Shown here in pieces: positions 1 to 12,200 of a DNA stretch of 64,000 bases. Every line of letters begins with the position of its first letter. Positions within the stretch are counted from its first letter, which is position 1. The notes under the pieces are model-generated. The model saw only the letters and a list, made by a program, of their open reading frames with translations. It was not told the DNA's origin and did no database searches. The stretch is from Stemphylium vesicarium (lineage: Eukaryota; Ascomycota; Dothideomycetes; Pleosporales; Pleosporaceae), in contig QXCR01000011.1 in the NCBI GenBank assembly GCA_004380135.1, positions 286,753 to 350,752 on the forward strand, in the 5' to 3' direction. A program made the position numbers and the translations under genes.

Positions 1-276
1 CCACTGCGAGCAATCTGTCCAAGGCTTGCATGTCGTTTCACCCCCCGGGGTGTTTGGGCTTGGCTGCTGTTCCAGAATTATTGGGTGGAGCTGTCAGTTA
101 CGACGCTCAAAACGTCACGCTTGGTCGGGAAAACGATTCGAAACACTCGTGCTGCGAGGACTTTTATACAAATCGCGCTGCGCGAGACTGCAGGCATTGT
201 GTGATGGAGCGCGTGGTGATGGCCGTTTTCTCCATAGGATGCGGTGTGGTGATCGGGTCTGGATGCAGATCTTGAT

Positions 277-1566
277 CTAAAGTGTCGCTGCCGACGAGCA
301 ACGCCGATCGTCTATCGATCTCATTTGACACCTTGGGATGGCTTTCGCGAAGACATCCCAATCTGATTCCCTCAGGCTCTGAAGGGCCCGGTAGATTGTG
401 GGCTTACCAGGTTGTCCGTCGGCGTTTGGATTTGTGAGTAAATGTTTCTGCATGTAGACCCAAATCTCGTCCTTTAAACTGTTGGGTGTGAGCCGCGAAT
501 AGTAGATGGTGCTTAGACCTTGGGCTTGCATTCGCTGAATGTGCCCGGCGCCCTTGCCAGTATCGTGAATGTGCGGATTCCAAGTTTCTATTTGGAGGAT
601 GCACACATTGCGTGCGGGTGAGGGTGATTGACTACGTTGTTCCCATAGGTCGATGAGTTGGTATGGCTCAACCGCGTATCCAGTCGCAAATCTAAGATGA
701 AGGGCCAGATCGACAGTCATCGCGTGTTCCCCAGCATTGGCTGTCAGAACAGTTGCTTCCTGCGTAAACTTACCTGTGACTTTCTGCACAAAACGGTTCA
801 TGAAATGATTCACGACTCGAGAGGAGCGCCCGAACGGTTCAAGAACCAGCTTGCCATTTATAACCTTGGGTCTCGATTTCCACTTGATGCGAACCATGAC
901 ATCAGGTTCTTGCTCTGTTTGTGGGCTGCTGTGTAGTGCGTGATGTAACCCAGCGGCAAACACCTTGCAATATTCCAGGACGGACCCTGGGACCCGATTG
1001 TCACCATCAATAAACCCTACAAACTTTCGTCCTTGCAGCTTAGCGGCAATCATACCAAGCATCATGGCCTCCCCTTTTCCGTTGCGGATGCGTGGAGCTT
1101 CTTGTTTATCCTCGCGTATGGCTTCACTCAGTATCACCTCGGGTCTGCTAGCCTCGAGAAAGGCGCAAGCTAGTGAAGGCTGACCTTGATGCAAAATAAT
1201 GATGTTCTGGCGTGTAACCCTGGCACGTAGATGGAGGCTTTCGCGTTCGGCGATGAAGTTGCTTTTGCTGCTGTTGGAAATGAGGATAACGAGGCAGGAC
1301 GCTGGGACCCCTGCAAGTACGCCGTCGAGGATGCTGAGATCCTCATTCATAACCGATATTACTATGGCGAGTTGCTTTTCGATTCGGTAAATTGATTCTG
1401 GCCAGATGGCAATATTGCGATGGTTGGCTGTGTCGTTGGTGCCGTTTCCCATGGTGTCTTGACCGGTCGAGTCGAGCCCACAAACATGGTATAGCCCGTG
1501 AAGGTAGACATTGCCGATTCGAGCTACTTGAAGAACGCTTAACCGCATTTTCCGAATATGTTCCAA
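277..1566 (-). CDS. Mannosyl-3-phosphoglycerate synthase (GT55-like)
   Basis: A single-exon reading frame of 429 residues. It resembles mannosyl-3-phosphoglycerate synthase, which transfers mannose from GDP-mannose to 3-phosphoglycerate, the first step to the compatible solute mannosylglycerate; the enzyme should be cytosolic. Seen in the sequence: a NGKGEAM stretch near residues 162-168, the metal-binding DGDN (187-190) followed by RVPGSVLEYCK, a VRIKWKSRPK block near 225, and GEHAMT near 280, in the order found in the family. A second in-frame Met at residue 7 (MRLSVLQ) fits the usual family start equally well. No phosphatase partner (MPGP) lies beside it in this window. It is transcribed divergently from the carrier gene to the right. 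Family assignment is strong; the physiological product in this fungus is inferred. Confidence 0.88.
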   Translation of the reverse strand: MEHIRKMRLSVLQVARIGNVYLHGLYHVCGLDSTGQDTMGNGTNDTANHRNIAIWPESIYRIEKQLAIVISVMNEDLSILDGVLAGVPASCLVILISNSSKSNFIAERESLHLRARVTRQNIIILHQGQPSLACAFLEASRPEVILSEAIREDKQEAPRIRNGKGEAMMLGMIAAKLQGRKFVGFIDGDNRVPGSVLEYCKVFAAGLHHALHSSPQTEQEPDVMVRIKWKSRPKVINGKLVLEPFGRSSRVVNHFMNRFVQKVTGKFTQEATVLTANAGEHAMTVDLALHLRFATGYAVEPYQLIDLWEQRSQSPSPARNVCILQIETWNPHIHDTGKGAGHIQRMQAQGLSTIYYSRLTPNSLKDEIWVYMQKHLLTNPNADGQPGKPTIYRALQSLRESDWDVFAKAIPRCQMRSIDDRRCSSAATL

Positions 1567-2589
1567 TCTTTAAGTGGTATACGTAAATAGTAACATACTG
1601 CTAAAGCTTGTGTGTAGCATGGAAGGTTATGTTGGATCTCTATGTATAAGGTGAATGATCCAAGAACGAAAGCTTCAAAATTGGCCGCGAGGTCTTTCGT
1701 TTACCGCTGTGGCCCTACAATTGATAGGGGATAGCAAACAGCGGGTTTCATGGCTGGTGGCAGCCATTGTGCTATTCTGAACATGGTGAAGTATGGTCCT
1801 GAGAAAATTTATGACTGGTGGCATTGTGACAAAGCGTTTCAGAGTCAAGTGGCAGCCGTCACGTCTTGTGCGACATCGAGTTACACACGGGTGACTTGAC
1901 TTGACTTTGTCGTCGCACTCTCGCCATAGACAGCGGAAAGCATAATCCTCGTAGTCTGGACTGTTTGCGCTTGTATAAGGTGATGTTTGGTTATGTAGCC
2001 AGCGGCGAAACAATGGATGTCGACCTCGCGAGGGAGTCTTTCCACGTCTTATCGACTACCGGCTGTGATTGCTCTTGGAGGCTACTTTGAACTGCGATCA
2101 GTACCCATGTAGGGTTCTCGCAGTCCCTTTGAGTACTCCTTTTCCTAAGTTGCGTTGTGACTCGTCGTCAATTGGTGTCATTGGACGTGTCGGCATCGTT
2201 TTGTTGAGCGCGCCGAGATCACCACAGACTCGGTCTGCACCATGCGCGGGAAACACTGAATCTCCATGCCGTGGATCCTCAATTAGGGATTGGCCAGGCG
2301 GGTCTCTATACTTGGATGTAGGGCGCGAGTCCATTGTGTATGCAGTGTGTGGTGAGGTGTGGTAAAGCTTTGTAGCCATTTTCACAAGCGAAGGGAAGGA
2401 AGCTCGGCTATCCGCTGGAGCTCTGGCCTCATCCGAACGCCAACGCCTCCAATGACGTGTGGAACTGGCAACACAAGGAGCGCGATGCGGATCCGTCTCC
2501 GCGAAACTTTGTAGTCCTTCCCCGCGTTTGTGATGCTTGTTTACTATTCCCCTGTCCTTGTATAAGGTCCTGATTCCCCATAATTCATC
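1567..2589. other. Intergenic, shared 5' region
   Basis: About 1 kb between two divergent genes, so it should hold both promoters. No convincing gene. The only notable pattern is a TGTATAAGGT decamer present three times on the plus strand, near 1643, 1972 and 2559. Confidence 0.6.
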
Positions 2590-4280
2590 ATGGCTACAAA
2601 TGCGAGCTCCGACAAGATGAGCTACATCTACAACTCGCAGCTCGTAAGCGCTGTTGGCATGTGATGGTTGAGCATGAGCTGACAGAGGGTGTTTAGGATG
2701 CCTTCACGCTCTACCACATCTCCCACGAGAGGAATGACCACAGTGCCATCGGCCCTGCGCTACCAGCCCTTGGACATGCTACTTCCGGCGCGCTTGGATC
2801 TGCGATATCGAAGCTTATAACGTACCCTCTCGACGTCGTCATTACGCGCCTTCAAGTTCAGCGGCAGCTACAATACGGAGACAAGCATCCGCACTACAAT
2901 GGCTTCTTCGACGCCATCGAGAAGATTTACGAGAGGGAGGGCGGACCGCAGGCCTTCTACAGTGGCGTGGTGCAGGAAACACTCAAGGGGGTCGCCGATA
3001 GCTTCCTGTTCTTCCTCGCATACTCCTATGTGCGACAGAAGAGGCTTGATGCGCGAGGTAGTGGTCGCAGCCTGCCGGCGCTGGAAGAGATTGGTGTTGG
3101 CGTAGTCGCCGGCGCTTTCTCCAAGTTGTTTACAACGCCAATCCAGCAGATCGTCACACGCAAGCAAACAGCAGCCATGATGAACCAAGGATTATCGTCC
3201 GACCCACCTCCTCAGTTGAGTACAAAGGATATCGCATCGGAAATCATGCGCGAGAAGGGCGTACAAGGATTTTGGTCGGGTTACTCTGCCAGTTTGATCC
3301 TAACGCTTAATCCCTCCATCACCATGCTGCTGCACAAAGCTCTTCTGCAGCTGACAGTTCCGAGGTCAAGTCGCGATGATCCAGGTGGGCGCATGACGTT
3401 CCTGTTGGCGGCCATCAGCAAGACCCTCGCCTCGACTGTGACGTACCCGTTCTCGCTAGCAAAGACACGCGCACAGGTATCTTCGCAAAAGCCTTCGTCG
3501 GGCGTTGGAGAGACTTCGGACACGGAAAAGTCCAACGAGGCAATAGAATCAAGGGCTATACAGGCCAGGCAGCGGACTGTATTCAGTACCATCTTGCGCA
3601 TCGCACAGGACGAAGGCATCTGGGCTCTGTACCAAGGCCTGGGCCCGGAAGTGCTGAAGGGCTTCTTCTCTCACGGCATTACTATGCTGATGAAGGACCG
3701 CATCCATGCCGTCATTATCAGTCTGTATTACACCCTGCAAAAGGCTCTCAAGAAGTATCCCAGCCCGGGAGAAGTAGCACATTCCGCCTCAGACAGGGTA
3801 CAGCACGCGTATGAGCAAGGCAAGGAACAAGCAAGCGATGCCTATGCAAAGGGTGTGGAAGTTGTTGGGAATGCGACCGAGTCAGCCAAGCAAGTGGTAG
3901 CAGAGGGCTCACAGCAGGCACAGGAGCTTGTGGAGAAGGGTAAAGAGCAAGCTGCTGACATCTACTCCAAGGGCGCAGAGGCAGCAGAGACAGCATCAAG
4001 CACAGCTCAAAGTGCCTTCCAGAGCGGCTCGCAACAGGCTGGAGAGATTTACGAGAAGAGCAAAGACGCTGTTAGCGATGCGGCCAGTAGCGCGTACAGC
4101 CAAGGCAAGGACGTGGTGGAGAAAAGTCAAGACGCCGCAAGCAACGCAGCACAGCAAGCTGGGGATGCAGTGGAGAATGCAAAGGATGCAGCCAATGACG
4201 CGTCGCAGCAGGCTAGAGAGGCTGTGGTGGATGCAGACGTCAGGGACGTCAACGGTGCAGACGGCAGCATCAAGAAGTGA
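2590..4280 (+). CDS. Mitochondrial-carrier-family protein (PMP47/ANT1-like) with Ala-rich amphipathic C-terminal tail
   Basis: Two exons, 2590-2643 and 2697-4280, give 545 residues; the 53-bp intron has a CTGAC branch site. The first 370 residues are a three-repeat solute carrier: YPLDVVITRLQ, then TPIQQIVTRKQ, then YPFSLAKTRAQ are the three PxD/PxQ-type signatures, degenerate in repeats two and three. The order and the N-terminal SAISKLITYPLD segment resemble the peroxisomal ATP/AMP carriers PMP47, Ant1 and SLC25A17, so import of adenine nucleotides into peroxisomes is the best guess. The tail, residues about 380-540, is unusual: a run rich in Ala, Ser, Gln, Lys and Asp with recurring KGxEQAxDxYxKG-like units, predicted amphipathic helix similar in composition to LEA or apolipoprotein repeats. 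Substrate and organelle are inferred from family resemblance. Confidence 0.82.
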
Positions 4281-5188
4281 GTCATGAGGCAGATGGTTGT
4301 CACACGTGCCGTCAGACTGTACATATACCCGATTATTTTGTCTTTGTTTAGCGTTCTTTGAGGGAGTTGATAGTTGTTTGCGGGAGGAGCAAAGTGTTGA
4401 TTATGTTTTGCGGTAGCTAGCTGCCATGTGTAATGCCCCTCAGAATGCCACTATCTTTATCCTTATGCGATCTGAAACTGGCGGCATTTTACAACCCTGT
4501 ACCAGCCGGCGGCAGCAATTTGCCCCAGACCAGAATCGCTTGCTTTTTACTACGAGAGACTACACCCAATGCACGCAGGGAACTCTCGTTCATCGTCATA
4601 ACTAGTTTGCGCATCCGTAAATCATGGCAGGCTTTGCGCGCTGTGTTGTCGCTGCTGCGCTGTCCAATGTGGGGATGTCTTGCTGCGGCACGCTCCATGT
4701 GTCATAGCCCGTCTGCGGTGGCTGGTCGCACCTGCCCGCGGTTGCCCTGGAGAGGCCAGTGCGCTAACCATCGGGCTCCGCGCCCGCAGCGCCTCCATCA
4801 ACAACCCACGGCCTGGACGCACAACACTGCACGCCGCAGTCCAGCGGCCCTACTGACGACTAACTCTACACAGGAACAGGACACACATTGTTACCGCTGA
4901 AGCGCGAGGGTGAAGTGCGGCCCGACACAGAACAAACAGACGGCGGCGCATGACTGACGATACCACACCGTATTCGACAAAAGCGGAATCGTCCCCAGCC
5001 GACAGCGAAGGCAGGAACAACCTTCGCGCTTGCCTTTAGCTTCAACGCTCCATGCCTTGAGTGCGGGTGACGACACACGACAGCAGCCCAACAAGACAAC
5101 CACTTTTCGCCGTCTCGCTGCACACCACCCCGCTTAGCTCATTCCCCTGAACCCGAGCAGCGACTCACCGTCGCGACCGCGAACCACC
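4281..5188. other. Intergenic
   Basis: 0.9 kb between two plus-strand genes: 3' end of the carrier and the leader of nudE. Open frames here (for example 4433-4900) show no domain, no splice logic and a composition unlike the neighbours. I see no gene. Confidence 0.6.
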
Positions 5189-7091
5189 ATGGGCGTCTCC
5201 AAAAATAATTCCCACGCCTCGCACGCCTCTCCGGCCCGGGCCCGATGGGGCAGCCTGGAGGAGGAGCTCGCTTACTACAAGGCGCAATATGAGACGCTGG
5301 AAGTCGAGCTGCAAGAGTTTCAGTCGTCGAGCAAGGAACTCGAGGCCGAGCTCGAGCGCGATGTCGAAGAGAGCGAGAAGCGCGAGAGGAAGCTGCAGGA
5401 GAAGGCCGAGAAGCTCGGATTCGAGGTCGAAGAGTGGAAGGTGCGTGGTGGCTTCAGGCACAACAAGGCGCATGTGCACCATCTCAGGGCAATGGCTAAC
5501 AAGGTCATAGACAAAGTACAAGCAGAGCAAAACCGAGGCGAACAACGCGCAGAACACGCTGCAAAAGGAAATCACCGCCCTGCGCGAAAGCCAACGCGCT
5601 CTGCAGATGCGACTGCGAGATATCGAAGTCCAAAGCGACGATTTTGAGCGCCAGGCACGCAACCAGACGTCATCACTCGAGGATGTCGAGTCCAAGTACA
5701 ACGTTTCTATTGAGCGCGGAGTTATGCTCGAAGAAGAAATCAAGATTGGCGAGCAGGAGCGAGAATCATTGCGCATTGAGACACAGCGACTTCGCGACGA
5801 GTTGTCCGACCTGCGGATCGAGGCGGACATCGTACAAGAGAAGCTGCGCATCGCAGAAGAGACCATTGAAGGCCACCATCAGCGCAAGGTATCCAGCCAC
5901 CTCGCTGGCGATGCCCTGCGACCGCGCTCACCGATTTCGGAGGCGTCGACGTCTGCAACCAACCTATCTTCGCCAACAGCCGCCTCAACCCCACCGCACT
6001 CGAAAGCAGATATCCTCCACCCAGACGCGACTCCGCCATCTCCGCCACTCTCTGATGCGCCCATCACCGTACGACCCATACCTTCTACGCCCATGTCCAA
6101 GCGGAAGAACTCGATTGCGCCGCTAGACCCAGGAACAACGCCTCGTGCTGGTTTGTATTCGCGACCGCCAAGACATACACGAAACCCTAGTCTATCTGCA
6201 TCATCACGCGCTCCAAGCACCAGTGCTAGTGGTCGGGCTACACCCTCGATACGGACAACTGCACCAGCATCGCGTGGCACGAGGCCAAGTGTTGGCGATC
6301 CTGCTGCAGCAGGAGGTTTGCCAAGGTCCGGCTCACTCTATCAGATTCGGGGGCTGATAGGTAAGATGCAGAAGCTCGAAGAACGAGTCCAGACAGCACG
6401 ATCCAAGCTGCCCGCGCCAACCAACACGCCACCGCGAGCGAGCCCACGAGGTGGCAGCGCATCTGGAATACACCACCACCCACCGGGAAACATTTACGTA
6501 CCGGATACCGTTACGCTGAGGAGTGGCAGGAAACGCAATTCGCACGTATCAGCCGGTTCTGCCATTTCGAGCGCATACGTGTCTGGTGTGAGTCGCCTAT
6601 CATTTGGTGTATCCAGTCCTTCAAGGGAGCCGCCCATGAGGGAAACACCAACGAGGGAACCACCCACCAACAGCAGACCCAGCAGCCGAACATCAATGTC
6701 GTCGCAGTCGGGCATGCAGCGTCCAGCGAGCAGGACCAGCTCCCGCACCCCAGTCGGCCACTACCAGTCCTCATCAGTCAGCGGGATCGACCCACGGATT
6801 CCGAGGCCCCGGAGCTCTATGAGCGGGCAGTCCAACGGGCACAGTCACTCTCAGTCGCTCTCCATGTCGTTACGGGATAATAGTGATGCGGGTAGTGACG
6901 GAAGCGGCGTGTCTACACCCCTGGCGAGGCGACTCACTATGGAAAAGTCGGGGATTCCCACACCAAGCGGTATCCCAAGGCGACAGAGTACGGGACGAAG
7001 GACGAGTGCAGGCCAAGACTACGGAGACATGGGCCCTCCTACCGCGCGTCCGCGCAAGATGTCGACGCAAGCTGAGGAAGAATCCTATTAG
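5189..7091 (+). CDS. nudE: NudE/Ndel1-type dynein cofactor
   Basis: Two exons, 5189-5440 and 5511-7091, encode 610 residues; the 70-bp intron splits the coiled coil between EEWK and TKYKQSK and has a GGCTAAC branch site. The N-terminal ~200 residues are a long heptad coiled coil beginning ELAYYKAQYE and running to IVQEKLRIAEET, the part that in NudE, Ro-11 and Ndel1 binds Lis1/NudF and dynein intermediate chain. The remaining 400 residues are Ser/Pro/Arg-rich and low complexity, with a short helix GLIGKMQKLEERVQ near residue 265, typical of filamentous-fungal NudE. Role: dynein regulation, nuclear migration and hyphal transport along microtubules. The start is in good context (CACCATGG) and matches the usual family beginning. 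Assignment is firm for the coiled coil; the tail is not conserved. Confidence 0.9.
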
Positions 7092-9276
7092 GGTAGCGTA
7101 GCCCAGGAGGAGGTGAGAGGAGATTCTGCAGGGACTTGTGCATGTACATTTGGGCTTTTATCGGTATATGATTTCAACGGCACTATACCTCTTGCGTTCT
7201 GGAGTTTTGGCACGCGAGCGACGCAGGTACCTGTACTAGCTTCTGCGAATCAGGTTCAAATTGTGGCCCCAGCTATGTGCTTGCATTTGGGCAGTACAGC
7301 TGAATTTAGGAGCATGGAGGACCGTGTCGATAGCCAAGCCCTTTGGGGCAGTTACATATTGCTTATACTATTTCCTTTGTTTACCAATATACCCCCGATA
7401 GCTTCAAACCCCTGCGTTCAAAAATAGCCCAAGTACTTGTAGCGTGACGGGCTGCTATTTTGGTTATACTTGTATATACACTGTGCGTCTCACGTGCTTC
7501 TTCGCGCAAGTGCACTAGTTGCTTGTTTGGTTGCGCCATGGAGTAGATCTGGGGTAGGGTGCACCGGCGTGGTGTTCAAGCGGGAGAAAATCGTACGATT
7601 CTGATGTCAAAACTGCGGGACTGTCCGCCCACGCAGGCACGCACGCGAGACCCTGGATCTCGGAATGCACGTCGGAATCCTAGCTCCCATCTAGTCTGCT
7701 AACGGGGGGCTTACCTGCAGCGGTGGTTGCTTATCTTGCAGTATCGCATCCTACACTCACAAAGTCGCCCCGCCATAAGCAAAAAGGTGTGTGTGCGGAA
7801 ACAAAGTGCCTGAGAACCTATCGAAGCGCCCACGCCAAGTTACATGTTCCACCGCACCACGGAAAGAAACAGCCGGCGTGAGCCTCACCGTCGTTTCTTC
7901 TACTATGCGACACTTGTTCAGGCGTCATCCATGTGCTAATTTGAGCATACACCATATGTTCCGAGAGCGGCCGCTTTTGGCGCTGATTGGGTGGCTGCGA
8001 CGGACTCCGGTGGGAGACGGAGGAGGAGACCCGAGCATCATCTTTGGACGACAATAGCACTCTGGCGACGGAGAGACGGGGGCTTTGGGTTGTTTTAGTG
8101 TTTGTTTCTGATTGCAATGTCTTGCGCTGGAGGGGTGGGGATGCGGCTGGCGGTGAAGGGTCGATGATCGGAGGGGTCGCTGGAGAATATCGGAAGGGCC
8201 TCTACTTGTTGAGTGAGAGGGGTACAGAAGGAATTGGGGGTCCTGCGCGCACAGAAACCACCTGAACTGCCAAAGGAACGGATCGGCGGCAAGGCGAAAC
8301 CCTGGATCTGCTTTTTGCTGAGAGATAGCAATGCTCAACGCGCACATAGTCGCGCTGGGGTTGGGTCTCGCAAGAGTGAACTAATGCGGAAATGCTCAAC
8401 AGGCCCAGTGTAGGCATCGCCATGGCGGGCGGCGCCCAACACGTTCAACACCTGGTTCACGAGCAGGCCACTCTGCGAACATAGGGCCGGCGATGGAAGC
8501 TTCTCGTAAGGACAGCTAAGTACTCAATTTTCTCCAGGAGAATCGCCGTAGACGTCGCGATCGGGTTCCGATCGTGTTCCGAGTCGACTACCGTGGCTTC
8601 GAGGGATGGACAGGGGCGGCATGGGGTACGTGGTGCAGGACCATACCCTCTTCGGCATCGCTGGCGATGTGCAGCTTCGGCTCAAGCTCAACAGCTCTTC
8701 GGGAAGGGCATTGGGGTGTTCCGCGATTCTCCTAAAAATTATACATACTCAGGCTGCCCCCAGCTGCTTGCGATTGCTGCTTCCTTTCTCACTTTGCTTC
8801 CTCCCTCCCTTCCTCCCCGATCTCACCTCATCACACACACACATATACCCTAGTGCTGTATCTCGCATACGCACTACTCCGACCCTCCCTAGAAATCCAA
8901 TCGGTGTTGTTGGTGCTCTCCTCTCGGCGACGCAACACACCTTGAGCGGACCTGATCCCCGAAGATTGCTTTTTGAGCGAGCTTCCACACCGAAACTACG
9001 TCTTGTAATCTACTAATACTCTGACCGGATCCTCCCATCGGCAGAATCTTTAGAGAAAGCAGCCGCACAAACTGCAAAAGGGTATACCCGATTTTTTTTT
9101 GCAGAGCATCGACGTTGGGTGCATTTAGATCTACGACACTAGAGGCCGAGCTCCAGCTTGCCCTTGACCAAGTGGAAAATTGCCCGATCGCTTGCCGAAC
9201 CGCAACCAAACTTTCCCCTCTCACTACTCCTCCCCACCACTCAATCCCCTCGTGCATGGGATTACCAGAACACAAC
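7092..9276. other. Intergenic and leader of acetyl-CoA carboxylase
   Basis: 2.2 kb without a recognisable gene. The distal part (about 8780-8860) is pyrimidine-rich (CTTCCTCCCTCCC tracts, then a short CA run), which is common for leaders of highly expressed fungal genes. Several short open frames here lack any protein-like character. Confidence 0.6.
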
Positions 9277-12200
9277 ATGGCCGGAGTCGCTCAGAACGGA
9301 GTCAACGGGGACGCTGATGGCGCCCCGAGTTCCTACTCAGCCAAGTTCGATCTTGCTCCGCATTTCATCGGCGGGAACAACCTCCGCGTAGCCTCACCAG
9401 GCAAGGTCAAGGACTTTGTGGCGGCGCACGATGGACACACAGTCATTACAAATGTGAGATGGAGAGAGTCCCGCTGTTGTTGTCGTTGTTGTTGGGGTTC
9501 GCGCGCTGACATTGCTCCTCTTTGCAGGTTCTCATTGCAAACAACGGTATTGCCGCAGTCAAAGAGATCCGCTCGGTGCGGAAATGGGCATACGAGACAT
9601 TTGGCGATGAGCGGGCGATTCAATTCACCGTTATGGCCACGCCCGAGGATCTGCAGGCCAACGCTGAGTACATCCGCATGGCCGACCAATACGTTGAGGT
9701 GAGTGCCATCATTGTTGAAGCCGGACGCGGGGCGACCAGAGGGCTAACGGCGACACGCAGGTACCCGGCGGTACCAACAACAACAACTACGCCAACGTTG
9801 AGCTCATCGTCGATGTGGCGGAGCGCATGAACGTCCACGCCGTGTGGGCAGGATGGTGCGTATACACGAGGTTCAATTGAGGCACGCCGACACATGGCTG
9901 ACGTCTGTTTCTAGGGGACACGCCTCGGAGAACCCCAAGCTCCCCGAGTCACTCGCCGCCTCGCCCAAGAAGATTGTCTTCATCGGCCCTCCCGGATCGG
10001 CCATGCGCTCGCTCGGTGATAAGATCTCGTCCACAATCGTCGCACAACACGCAGGCGTGCCATGCATTCCGTGGTCAGGAACGGGCGTCGACGAGGTCCA
10101 GGTAGACAACAACGGCATCGTCACAGTTGAGGACCAGGTCTACGACAAAGGCTGCACCAAGACATGGGAAGAGGGTCTCGAGAAGGCCAAGAGCATCGGC
10201 TTCCCCGTCATGGTCAAGGCCTCAGAAGGTGGTGGTGGCAAGGGTATCCGAAAGGTCGAGCGCGAGGAAGACTTTGAGCAGCTGTACAAGGCGGCTGCCT
10301 CAGAAATCCCTGGATCGCCCATCTTCATCATGAAGCTCGCGGGCAGCGCACGCCATTTGGAGGTCCAACTGCTTGCTGACCAGTACGGCAACAACATCTC
10401 CCTGTTCGGACGTGACTGTTCGGTACAGCGACGTCACCAGAAGATTATTGAGGAGGCACCGGTAACAGTTGCTGGCTCAAAGATCTTCCAGGAGATGGAG
10501 AAGGCTGCCGTCTCGCTCGGACGCCTCGTCGGATACGTCTCTGCCGGTACCGTTGAGTACCTCTACTCGCACTCGGACGACAAGTTCTACTTCCTCGAGT
10601 TGAACCCTCGTCTCCAGGTCGAGCATCCCACCACGGAAATGGTAACAGGCGTGAACCTCCCAGCCGCCCAGCTCCAGATTGCCATGGGTCTCCCATTGCA
10701 CCGTGTCCGTGACATTCGACTCCTCTACGGCGCCGACCCCCATGCGAGCTCCATCATTGACTTTGACTTCTCCACCGAAGGCAGTGCGAAGAGCCAGCGT
10801 CGACCTACTCCCAAGGGTCACTGCACGGCCTGCCGTATCACCTCAGAAGATCCTGATGAGGGTTTCAAGCCGTCTGGTGGTACCATCCACGACCTCAACT
10901 TCAGGAGTAGCTCCAACGTCTGGGGTTACTTCTCCGTCAGTTCCGCTGGTGGTATTCACAGCTTCTCCGATTCGCAATTCGGTCACATCTTCGCTTACGG
11001 CGAGAACCGACAAGCATCGCGGAAGCACATGGTTGTTGCCCTCAAGGAATTGAGCATTCGCGGTGACTTCCGAACCACTGTCGAGTACCTCATCAAGCTG
11101 CTTGAGACGCCCGCTTTCGAAGACAACACCATCACAACTGGCTGGCTTGACGAGCTCATCTCAAAGCGATTGACCGCTGAGCGTCCAGACACTATGATTG
11201 CTGTCATTTGCGGTGCTGTCACCAAGGCTCATGCTGCAAGCGAGGCCTGCATCACCGAGTACACCAACAGTCTGCAGAAGGGTCAGGTTCCCTCCAAGGA
11301 TGTACTCAAGACGGTTTTCCCCATTGACTTCATCTACGAGGGCAACCGATACAAGTTCACCGCCACCAAGTCGACCGTCGACAGCTTCACTCTGTTCATC
11401 AACGGAACAAAGTGCTCAGTCGGTGTTAGGGCGCTTGCCGATGGTGGTCTCCTGATTCTGCTCAGCGGAAAGTCGCACAACGTCTACTGGAAGGAAGAGA
11501 TTGGCGCTACCCGTCTCTCCGTCGACGGCAAGACCTGCCTTCTTGAGCAGGAAAATGACCCAACCCAACTGCGAACACCTTCCCCTGGTAAGCTCGTTAG
11601 GTTCCTCGTTGAGAACGGCGAGCACGTTGGTCAAGGCCAGCCCTTCGCTGAGGTTGAGGTCATGAAGATGTACATGCCTTTGATCGCACAGGAGGCTGGT
11701 ATGGTCAACCTGATCAAGCAGCCAGGAGCCGTCCTCGAAGCTGGTGACATTCTCGGTGTGCTAGCTCTTGACGATCCATCCAAGGTCAAGACTGCCCAGA
11801 ACTTCACTGGACATCTTCCCGACTTGGGTGCCCCTCAAGTGCCTGGAGCCAAGCCCCCGCAGCGATTCGTCTACCTCTACTACATCCTCCAAAACATCTT
11901 CCAGGGTTTCGACAACCAGGTCATCATGCAGAGCACCCTCAAGGAGCTCGTTGATGTCCTCAGGGATCCTGAGCTGCCATACGGCGAGTGGAATGCACAG
12001 GCTTCCGCTCTTCACGCACGTATGCCTCAGAAGCTTGACACGACCTTCTCCCAGATCGTCGAGAAGGCGCACAGCCGTAACCTCGAGTTCCCTAGCAAGG
12101 CCCTCAACAAGGCTTTCCAGAAGTTCGTTGAGGAAAATGTGGCCAAGGGTGATGTTGCGCTTCTCAAGGCTGCACTGGAGCCTCTGGCCGATGTCATCAA

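Noticed and set aside
4433..4900. 155-codon plus-strand frame between carrier and nudE
   Set aside because: No domain, Arg/Cys-rich composition of a chance frame, and it lies in the leader of nudE.
5165..5866. 233-codon minus-strand frame over nudE exon 1
   Set aside because: Antisense shadow, Ser/Arg/Leu-rich, crossing a well-supported coiled-coil coding region.
8606..9016. 136-codon frame upstream of acetyl-CoA carboxylase
   Set aside because: Runs through the pyrimidine-rich leader; composition is an artefact of CT tracts.
9005..9044. Possible 40-bp intron in the acetyl-CoA carboxylase leader (GTAATC...CTACTAAT...GCAG)
   Set aside because: The branch-like CTACTAAT is only a few bases from the donor, and the interval is shorter than any supported intron here.
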